Source: Clostridiales bacterium
GTDB taxonomy: Bacteria > Bacillota > Clostridia > Saccharofermentanales > Saccharofermentanaceae
Assembly (NCBI GenBank): GCA_017561715.1
Contig: JAFZBN010000013.1
Coordinates: 62,001-126,000 of the forward strand
Length of the DNA: 64,000 bases
Direction: 5' to 3'
Part shown: piece after piece, positions 58,418 to 64,000 of the stretch
How the letters are laid out: each line of letters begins with the position of its first letter
Position numbering within the stretch: position 1 is the first letter of the stretch
The notes under the pieces: generated by a model
The model's database searches: none
The model's input: the letters and a program-made list of their open reading frames with translations, nothing else
Told to the model about the DNA's origin: nothing
Made by a program: the position numbers and the translations under genes

Positions 58418-58525
58418 TTAGAATTCGTCCTCGTCACCTTTGAGATCCGGATCTCCGGAATCGGTAACTATATCGGTGTTTTGGAATTCGATGATCTCTA
58501 AGATCAGTCTCTCGTATTCATCCAT
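58418..58525 (-). CDS. 35-residue acidic peptide
   Basis: A very short gene with AAGGAG before its ATG (58523-58525), a stop at 58418 and a strong terminator right after it. The peptide begins 'MDEYERLILEIIEFQNTD', continues 'IVTDSGDPDLKGD' and ends 'EDEF'. It is strongly acidic, without Cys or signal peptide. It sits 21 bases behind the secreted beta-helix protein gene and is clearly in its transcript. Similar short peptides with a hydrophobic leader-like half and a Ser/Gly/Asp tail occur beside surface genes in clostridia; their role is unknown to me. Confidence 0.7.
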   Translation of the reverse strand: MDEYERLILEIIEFQNTDIVTDSGDPDLKGDEDEF

Positions 58526-58546
58526 AATAGTTTCTCCTTCCATTCC

Positions 58547-60460
58547 TTAAATCGACGGTTGCAATTGAGCGTAGAACAAGTATAATGCTGTCATTGCGTC
58601 TTTTTTCAACTGAGCTTTTTCAGTAGTTGAGGTAGAACTTACCGCATTGTAAATGTATCCAAACGGGTGAATATCCACGGTGAAATCTGATCCGGCAGTT
58701 CCTGTGATCGAGATAAACATATCGCCAAGTTCCTGAACGGAAATACCACTGACTCTGATCTTATAACGGCCGTCATCTGCCAGATATGCACGATAAGTCT
58801 TTCCTGTATGCTCACAGTAAGCGGATGCGGAGAACTCAGTTCCCGGTGCTACCGTAAAGAATACTTCCAAGGCAATTGTCGTACCGAACTCAAGACTGTA
58901 CGTCAACTTCGTGATAGTGGTAGTATCCTTATCAACTACTTTTTGGGGAGAATACGTCACTTTATCAGTATCCTTTGTGTGGTCCAATACCCTTTCATAC
59001 ATTGTGGGCATCTGGGCAGGAACCATAGGATTGTACGTTGTAGTAAACTCTTTATGGTCACCATTGGCAACTGACCAGCCATCATTAATATAGTCCAAAT
59101 ATTTCTGAATAAAGTAACCGTAATTGGCAACCATTCGAGCAATCAAACTATCGTTATAATCGTATCCTAATTCCTGCCACTTGCTCTCCAAAGCAGTAAG
59201 ATACTTCTCTACCGTAAATTCTTCTACAATTGGTTCATGCCCCTCGTATGTAACGATTACTTGGATAATATCAGCCATCTGAATCGATGAGATCTCGAAT
59301 GTATACCCATAGCATGTCGTACCATCGAAATCTCTTGGAACTGCTTCATCAAATGTGTATGTCTTTTCTTTTCCTCCCTTACCGGAAATCGACATTTTAA
59401 CAGTAGCAGCTTCTCTGGTTGCTGCATCAAGGTCTCCGTAATCGATATAAACATTTACACCCAGTGTTCCGCCAAGAGTAACATTACATGTCTTGATTTT
59501 AACGGTTTCGTTTGTCTGTTGACCACCTTCATCGGTAATGGTAACTTCTCCGTCTTTAGAGGTATCAATATTACCTTGCGGAGAAGAAAACATAGTGGAA
59601 GCTTCAACCCCGGTCGGCTGATATCGCACGTATCCGTCTGTTACCGCCGCAGGAAGTTCTGCTTCTGCAGAAACACCGATTCTTGCACTTCCTGAAAGAT
59701 CACCAATGATAGCAATCTTTTGGGTTCCGGAGAGATAGACATCATTAACACTCGGATCTCCGTTTATCTCTAAAGAAGCGGAAGAAGCCACATAGATTCC
59801 ACTTCCTTTTCCGCCTTCGACAAGCGTATTACCCGAAATCTTACCAGAAGCCATCTTGAGAGCTCCTTCAAGATATATGCCCCCACCAAATTGAGCTCCT
59901 TTGTTTCCTTCCACAGAAGCAACATATTGGCCATAGGGACAAATGTTTACATATCCGGAAGAATGGACAAATACGCCTGCACCTCGTCCGGAGTTTTCAA
60001 CGCCTTCATCTATAGCGACTTTGTTTCCAGTGATTTTACCCTCTTGAAAAACCAAAGTGCCTCCCATATCAACAAAGACTCCTCCTCCGTAATATGCGTA
60101 GCCACCTGTGATTTCACCAGCACCATTTGAGCCAGTCGTTAGTACGAGTTGCGCACCGGTTCGTACGGTAAAAACATGTCCGTCCTCTTGGACGCTACTC
60201 AGATTTCTGTCAATTCTATGTCCGTTCAATACAAGCGTGACTTGTGTTCCGTTTTCGAGTACAATCCCATTTTCATTCGCTCCGGCAACATAGTCTCTGC
60301 TCAAAGACAGGTAACCGCCTGTATTCGCGACTGCATCCTCAATATCTGCCTGCAAGTCAGCAAACGTACCCGGGGTCTCATCCGCATGCACGATCATCGG
60401 GAACATGGCTACAAGCATAGCTATGCTCACGATCATTGATATTATCTTCTTCTTTCCCAT
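58547..60460 (-). CDS. secreted beta-helix surface protein
   Basis: A 637-residue exported protein: signal peptide 1-26 (cleavage after 'MIVHA'), then residues about 40-280 with right-handed beta-helix/pectin-lyase-like rungs ('GGVFVDMGGTLVFQEGKITGN', 'GGGIYLEGALKMASGKISGN', 'GSGIYVASSASLEINGD'). Residues 320-637 are a different, unfamiliar domain rich in Thr/Tyr with a helical centre. No LPXTG, lipobox or repeat anchor is visible, so it is either free or held by its C-terminal domain. Codon use is more AT-rich than neighbours. GGAGGG precedes the ATG, after a leader of about 150 bases. Confidence 0.82.
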   Translation of the reverse strand: MGKKKIISMIVSIAMLVAMFPMIVHADETPGTFADLQADIEDAVANTGGYLSLSRDYVAGANENGIVLENGTQVTLVLNGHRIDRNLSSVQEDGHVFTVRTGAQLVLTTGSNGAGEITGGYAYYGGGVFVDMGGTLVFQEGKITGNKVAIDEGVENSGRGAGVFVHSSGYVNICPYGQYVASVEGNKGAQFGGGIYLEGALKMASGKISGNTLVEGGKGSGIYVASSASLEINGDPSVNDVYLSGTQKIAIIGDLSGSARIGVSAEAELPAAVTDGYVRYQPTGVEASTMFSSPQGNIDTSKDGEVTITDEGGQQTNETVKIKTCNVTLGGTLGVNVYIDYGDLDAATREAATVKMSISGKGGKEKTYTFDEAVPRDFDGTTCYGYTFEISSIQMADIIQVIVTYEGHEPIVEEFTVEKYLTALESKWQELGYDYNDSLIARMVANYGYFIQKYLDYINDGWSVANGDHKEFTTTYNPMVPAQMPTMYERVLDHTKDTDKVTYSPQKVVDKDTTTITKLTYSLEFGTTIALEVFFTVAPGTEFSASAYCEHTGKTYRAYLADDGRYKIRVSGISVQELGDMFISITGTAGSDFTVDIHPFGYIYNAVSSTSTTEKAQLKKDAMTALYLFYAQLQPSI

Positions 60461-60629
60461 TTAAGTCCCTCCTTATAGCATCCCCTTACAAGGTTGCGGG
60501 TAATGAGTATTAGAGGATTTTGGCGTATACCACAATAGCACCATACCACCAACCGCCTTTTGGGCGCACTGGTCTATGATGTATCATCGACTACCATCCT
60601 CCATGGTAGTCCTTGTCGCCATTTTAGCA
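60461..60629 (-). promoter_or_regulatory. promoter and long structured leader of the surface-protein operon
   Basis: Extended -10 TGCTAAAAT on the minus strand (60629-60621). Transcription would begin near 60614, immediately before a perfect 9-bp hairpin, GACTACCAT/ATGGTAGTC (60589-60611), whose 5-base RNA loop is GGAGG. About 130 further leader bases with GGT/ACC-rich segments precede the start. The hairpin may protect the RNA or bind a CsrA-like protein; this is inference. Confidence 0.55.
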
Positions 60630-60740
60630 CGGATTGTCAATGAATGTGTTACGGAACTGTTTCCATTCTCGTCCTTTTCCTTGTCAGGTTCGTTTCCGTT
60701 TAGGTTCTTTTACGTCTCTTATTTATTTACTTCTACTTAA

Positions 60741-60769
60741 TTGTTTTTCGAAAAACAGCGGTATAGAAT
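60741..60769 (+). promoter_or_regulatory. promoter of the kinase-pta operon
   Basis: TTGTTT (60741-60746), 17-base spacer, TAGAAT (60764-60769). A short hairpin TTGCG-GGCT-CGCAA lies in the leader. Confidence 0.5.
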
Positions 60770-60836
60770 ACACTTGCGGTCCGTGTCTTGCGGGCTCGCA
60801 AAGCTAGAAATTATGGATTTCACAGGAGAAACACAC

Positions 60837-61958
60837 ATGCCGGAAGACAAGAAATACAAACTGTTGATCATCAACCCGGGCTCTACTTCCACGAAGGTAA
60901 GCCTTTTTGAAAATGAGACATCGCTCTTCGAAAAGAGCCTTTTTCACGACGCTGACGTGCTTCTTACCTTCCCGCACGTTAACGATCAGATGCCTTTCCG
61001 CTATGAAGTCATCCTGAATATGCTGAAAGACGAGGGCGTTCCTCCGGAAGAGATCGACGTTTTCGTCGGCCGCGGCGGTTCTGCCTGCACACAGCCGGGC
61101 GGTATCACGAGGATCGACCAGAAGCTCTATGACGATACGGTCGCTGCTGTCGGCGGCAGTGAGCACCCCGCAAAGCTCGGCGTCATGCTCGCCTGGAAGT
61201 TCGCGCAGGAGTTCAATAAGCCGGCTTTCACACTGAACCCGACAAATGTTGACGAGTACTGCGATTACGCAAGACTTACCGGTATCAAGGGCATTTACCG
61301 TGTTTCCCACTCCCACGTTCTTAATCAGAAGGCGGTCGCGGAGTATCACGCGGAGCATGTCATGAAAAAGAAATACGAAGACTGTAATTTTGTTGTCGCG
61401 CACATCGATGGCGGCATCACGGTCAGCGCTCACGACCACGGCAAGATGGTCGACGGCAACATGGGCGCCGACGGCGAAGGCGCTTTTACACCGACAAGGA
61501 TCGGCTCCGTACCGGTGCTTTCCCTGCTGGATTATATCGAAGAACACTCCGTCGCGGACGTTCGTCTCCGCTGCTCGAGAGCCGGCGGTTTCGTTGACCT
61601 TTTCGGCACGGCAAACGCGGACACAATCCACGATCTGGTCGACAAGGGCGACGCGAAGGCTTCTCTTGTCTGGAACACGATGCTGTATCAGATCTGTAAG
61701 ATGATCGGCGAGATGAGCTGCGTTCTGTGCGGCAAGGTCGACGGCATCCTTCTGACGGGCGGACTTCTGCGTTTCGCGGACGTTAAGGCTACGATCGAAA
61801 AGCGCTGTGGCTGGATCGCTCCGATCTCCGATTATCCGGGCGAGATGGAGCAGGAAGCTCTGGCTCTTCCGGCACTGAAGGTCATGCAGGGTAGAATCAC
61901 GCCGCTCACATACACAGGCAAACCGGTCTGGGACGGATTCCCGGGAATGGATCTCTAA
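60837..61958 (+). CDS. buk: butyrate kinase-family acyl kinase
   Basis: A 373-residue ASKHA kinase: 'LLIINPGSTSTKVSLFENE' (phosphate 1 loop in the Buk form, not the NAGSSSLK of acetate kinase), 'FTLNPTNVDEYCDYARLTG', 'VVAHIDGGITVSAHDHGKMVDGNMGADGEGAFTPTR' and 'VDGILLTGGLLRF'. It converts acyl phosphate and ADP to acid and ATP. The usual Buk segment after GRGG is replaced by 'SACTQPGG', so it is a divergent branch. The next gene is pta, not ptb, so acetyl or propionyl phosphate may be the real substrate. AGGAG precedes the ATG. Confidence 0.9.
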   Translation: MPEDKKYKLLIINPGSTSTKVSLFENETSLFEKSLFHDADVLLTFPHVNDQMPFRYEVILNMLKDEGVPPEEIDVFVGRGGSACTQPGGITRIDQKLYDDTVAAVGGSEHPAKLGVMLAWKFAQEFNKPAFTLNPTNVDEYCDYARLTGIKGIYRVSHSHVLNQKAVAEYHAEHVMKKKYEDCNFVVAHIDGGITVSAHDHGKMVDGNMGADGEGAFTPTRIGSVPVLSLLDYIEEHSVADVRLRCSRAGGFVDLFGTANADTIHDLVDKGDAKASLVWNTMLYQICKMIGEMSCVLCGKVDGILLTGGLLRFADVKATIEKRCGWIAPISDYPGEMEQEALALPALKVMQGRITPLTYTGKPVWDGFPGMDL

Positions 61959-61971
61959 GGAGGATTGACTT

Positions 61972-62964
61972 ATGAGTTTAATTGAAAAGATCAGAGCAAA
62001 AGCACAGGCAAATGTAAAGCGCATCGTTCTTCCGGAAGGTGACGAGCCGCGTACGGTAAAGGCAGCCGAGCTGATCAAAAAGGACAGTCTCGCTGAGCCG
62101 GTACTTCTCGGTGATCCTTCCGTGATCGCGAAAGTCGCTTCCGAGCAGGGCGCGGATATCACGGGAATCGAGATCGTTGACCCGTGTAACAGTGTGAAAT
62201 TCGATGAGTACGCGAATACTTTCTACGAGCTTCGTAAGGCGAAGGGCGTAACGGAAGAAGACGCCAAGAAGATCGTCAAGGATCCGATGTACTACGGCAT
62301 CATGATGGTCAAGCTCGGTGACGCGGACGGACTTGTTTCCGGCGCCGTTCACACCACAGGTGATATGCTTCGTCCGGCACTTCAGATCATTAAGGCAAAG
62401 CCGGGCATGTCGATCGTTTCGAGCAGTTTCCTTATGGAGTGCCCGAACAAGGAACTCGGCGAGGATGGCCTTCTGGTCTATGCCGACTGCGTCGTCAATC
62501 CGTGCCCGAACGCACAGGAGCTCGCTCAGATCGCGGTTTCTGCGGCTGAAACGGCAAAGGTCCTCTGCGGTATCGAAGAGCCGAGAGTCGCTCTTCTTTC
62601 CTTCTCCACGAAGGGAAGCGCAAAGCACGATCTCGTTACGAAAGTTCAGGAAGCTACGGCTCTCGCGCACGAACTCGCTCCGGATCTTCTTCTGGACGGC
62701 GAGATGCAGTTTGACGCGGCACTCGTTCCTGCCATCGGCGCTTCCAAGGCTCCGGGTTCTCCGGTTGCCGGTCGCGCGAACGTCCTGATCTTCCCGGATC
62801 TTCAGGCAGGTAACATCGGATATAAGATCACACAGCGTATCGGTAATGCCGACTGCTTCGCCGTTCTTCAGGGTCTGGCCAAGCCGTGCAACGACCTCTC
62901 CCGCGGCTGCTCCGTCGAGGATATCGTGAACACCGTCGCAATGACTGCCGTTCAGGCTCAGTGA
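61972..62964 (+). CDS. pta: phosphate acetyltransferase
   Basis: A 330-residue short-form Pta: '[21 protein letters not shown]', '[33 protein letters not shown]', '[21 protein letters not shown]', '[43 protein letters not shown]' and 'ARLGGA-like' end region '[28 protein letters not shown]'. It interconverts acetyl-CoA and acetyl phosphate, the step before substrate-level ATP formation. AGGAGG lies before the ATG, 13 bases after the kinase stop, so the two form an operon. Phosphotransbutyrylase would look different and be shorter. Confidence 0.94.
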   Translation: MSLIEKIRAKAQANVKRIVLPEGDEPRTVKAAELIKKDSLAEPVLLGDPSVIAKVASEQGADITGIEIVDPCNSVKFDEYANTFYELRKAKGVTEEDAKKIVKDPMYYGIMMVKLGDADGLVSGAVHTTGDMLRPALQIIKAKPGMSIVSSSFLMECPNKELGEDGLLVYADCVVNPCPNAQELAQIAVSAAETAKVLCGIEEPRVALLSFSTKGSAKHDLVTKVQEATALAHELAPDLLLDGEMQFDAALVPAIGASKAPGSPVAGRANVLIFPDLQAGNIGYKITQRIGNADCFAVLQGLAKPCNDLSRGCSVEDIVNTVAMTAVQAQ

Positions 62965-62997
62965 TCCGTTTCCCGACATTTTAGAGGAGGTATGCCT

Positions 62998-63480
62998 GTG
63001 GCCAAGTACTTCGTCTGTTCGGATATTCATGGCGCGGAATCCCGTCTGGAAAGCGCCCTTTCCAAACACAGCGATGTGGATACCGTCGTTGTGTGCGGCG
63101 ACCTGGAGATGGAAGTCTATGACGTCGAGGAGATCATCCGAAGATGCACTTTCCGCTCCATCGATATCCGTATGGTCAGAGGTAACTGCGATTCGTGGTT
63201 TTCTTCCTCTTCTCGCATTCCGGATCAGATCACGCTGACCTTTAATCCCGTTCATAAAGCACTGGTCATGCACAGTCATCTGTACCGAGCAAGTTCGGAA
63301 CTCATGGCCTATGCCGCGAAGGAAAACGCCTGCGATATCGTCATCTACGGACACACCCACAGGCAGATCGACAAGGAAGTGTACGGCATCCGTTTCCTGA
63401 ATCCGGGCGCGATGAAAAACGGGAACTACCTGATCATCGAGACTACCGGAAGCGGAGAACTTGAAGTGACACTTTACTGA
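62998..63480 (+). CDS. YfcE/MJ0936-type metallophosphoesterase
   Basis: A 160-residue phosphodiesterase: 'YFVCSDIHGAESRLESAL' (DxH), 'TVVVCGDLEMEV' (GD), 'MVRGNCDSWF' (GNCD), 'ALVMHSHLY' and 'IVIYGHTHRQIDKEV' (GHTH), then 'FLNPGAMKNG'. All dimetal ligands of the family are present; members hydrolyse phosphodiesters, cyclic nucleotides or nucleotides. I chose the GTG at 62998 because GGAGG then has 7-base spacing; the ATG at 62992 is one base from it. It is the third gene of the kinase-pta transcript. Confidence 0.9.
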   Translation: MAKYFVCSDIHGAESRLESALSKHSDVDTVVVCGDLEMEVYDVEEIIRRCTFRSIDIRMVRGNCDSWFSSSSRIPDQITLTFNPVHKALVMHSHLYRASSELMAYAAKENACDIVIYGHTHRQIDKEVYGIRFLNPGAMKNGNYLIIETTGSGELEVTLY

Positions 63481-63507
63481 AAAGGTAACTTATACAGGTG
63501 CTTTTCG

Positions 63508-63538
63508 AGCGGGATCCCAAAGGGCTTCCGCTTTTTTA
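63508..63538 (+). terminator. rho-independent terminator of the kinase-pta operon
   Basis: Imperfect stem AGCGGGATCCC/GGGCTTCCGCT with loop AAA, then TTTTTT. A copy of the octamer motif (63498-63505) directly precedes it. Confidence 0.8.
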
Positions 63539-63585
63539 TTTCGTGTCGAAAACTTTCGGGATTTTGCCGACATGCTTCCGCTGAG

Positions 63586-63614
63586 TTGAATCGCCCTTTT
63601 AAAGAAAGTATAAT
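63586..63614 (+). promoter_or_regulatory. sigma-A promoter
   Basis: TTGAAT (63586-63591), 17-base spacer, TATAAT (63609-63614). Confidence 0.75.
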
Positions 63615-63620
63615 TACGAT

Positions 63621-63662
63621 GTGAGAGTATTCGGGAGATATCTCACTTTTTACCTTCCCGAA
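63621..63662 (+). promoter_or_regulatory. leader with mutually exclusive hairpins
   Basis: GTGAGA (63621-63626) pairs with TCTCAC (63641-63646), and TTCGGGA (63630-63636) pairs with TCCCGAA (63656-63662). The two stems interlock, so only one can form, and the second ends just before the ribosome site. Confidence 0.45.
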
Positions 63663-63682
63663 GTTTTAAGGAGGCTAGGTTT

Positions 63683-64000
63683 ATGGCTTGTTTTTTAGTA
63701 CCTACAACTGAAGCGATCATCACAACGATCGCACAGAAAGTTCTCGCAAAGAAAGAAGCAAATATGGAGGTCCATCACGAGGGCTCTTCCGAGATCGTAG
63801 AAAAGACCGGTTTTTCTCGTAAGCTGAAATGGCTCAACAATATGCTCTGGGGCGGTTCCGCTCTTCTGGCGCTCGAGCACGTTTGGCACGGCGAAGTAGT
63901 ACCGTGGTTCCCGTTCCTGACAGCGGCTTCGGATTCCTCTTCCCGTTCGGAAATGTTCCACGAGATGGCAACCGTCGGCGTAACGATGGCACTTCTCGTA
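63683..64000 (+). CDS. conserved small membrane protein (3' partial)
   Basis: The first 106 codons are visible; the frame runs off the window edge. The start 'MACFLVPTTEAIITTIAQKV' is followed by a Lys/Glu-rich stretch, then 'KLKWLNNMLWGGSALLALEHVWHGEVVPWFPFLTAA' and 'FHEMATVGVTMALLV', two likely membrane helices. I have the impression of a conserved anaerobe membrane family with the 'LEHVWHGEVVPWFPF' signature but cannot name a function. AAGGAGG lies 8 bases before the ATG, behind a good promoter and a folded leader. Confidence 0.75.
   Translation, partial: MACFLVPTTEAIITTIAQKVLAKKEANMEVHHEGSSEIVEKTGFSRKLKWLNNMLWGGSALLALEHVWHGEVVPWFPFLTAASDSSSRSEMFHEMATVGVTMALLV

Noticed and set aside
60804..63360. 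Two long minus-strand open frames over the kinase, pta and phosphodiesterase genes
   Set aside because: They lie opposite three unmistakable enzymes; their translations have no family features.
1..64000. CRISPR arrays, tRNA or rRNA genes, transposases or phage genes
   Set aside because: I looked for regularly spaced repeats, cloverleaf ends, conserved rRNA segments and transposase motifs and saw none.
1..64000. High frequency of GATC as a Dam-related signal
   Set aside because: The excess seems explained by preferred codons (ATC, GAT, GAC preceded by G-ending codons); no methylase gene is in the window.

Overview
The window reads as chromosomal DNA of a fermentative, anaerobic Firmicute (Clostridia; Lachnospiraceae/Oscillospiraceae-like). 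The support is: AGGAGG-type ribosome sites with sigma-A-like promoters; the [FeFe]-hydrogenase maturase HydE; a butyrate-kinase-family kinase next to phosphate acetyltransferase; an iron-dependent alcohol dehydrogenase; and lipoproteins with DUF6273, FIST-EAL and BlaI/BlaR modules typical of gut and rumen clostridia. The species cannot be named from this stretch. I see no rRNA, tRNA, CRISPR array, transposase or phage gene. Base composition is mid-range with strong use of GATC-containing codon pairs; the surface-protein gene at 58.5-60.5 kb and the unknown gene at 6.3-7.5 kb look more AT-rich and may be acquired.

Layout. 1-9 kb: the end of a solute-binding protein gene, then small units including an APH(3')-III-like aminoglycoside phosphotransferase with a GNAT and a GrpB-family protein, a DUF6273 lipoprotein, and an unrecognised 409-residue protein with a long hydrophobic centre. 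9-18 kb: a HELTH metallopeptidase lipoprotein, polysaccharide deacetylase, C92-like peptidase, AraC/GyrI regulator, Nudix hydrolase, PNPOx-like protein, XRE regulator, and a BlaI-BlaR1-lipoprotein operon. 18-25 kb: a zinc-ribbon membrane protein, tandem GNAT, RsmC-like methyltransferase, racemase-like protein, histidine phosphatase, a peptidase E-GNAT fusion, an Spx-like protein and a 43-codon gene. 25-30.5 kb: a one-strand cluster of flavin reductase, GNAT, alpha/beta hydrolase, methyltransferase, LuxE and LuxC. 30-50 kb: mostly minus-strand single-domain enzymes (GNATs, APH-like kinases, methyltransferases, HAD, PHP, MBL, VOC) plus a TIR protein with zinc ribbons, an LRR protein and YitT/YczE-type membrane proteins. 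51-58 kb: HydE, an AI-2E family transporter, and a signalling pair consisting of an HTH-less periplasmic-binding-fold protein and a FIST-EAL protein. 58-64 kb: a secreted beta-helix protein with a 35-residue acidic peptide gene behind it, the kinase-Pta operon with a phosphodiesterase, and the start of a conserved membrane protein.

The most unusual signals are four. (1) The octamer AAAAGCAC (longer form TCGAAAAGCACTT) occurs about 31 times by eye where about 2 are expected, in genes and in spacers, sometimes as inverted pairs. (2) A LuxC-LuxE fatty-acid-reductase-like cluster carries a hydrolase and a flavin reductase but no luciferase. (3) A surface protein plus acidic micro-peptide operon has a 5'-terminal hairpin that displays GGAGG. 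(4) There are many two-domain fusions (peptidase-GNAT, P-loop-GNAT, P-loop-VOC, GNAT-GNAT). All functional statements come from motif reading without database searches.
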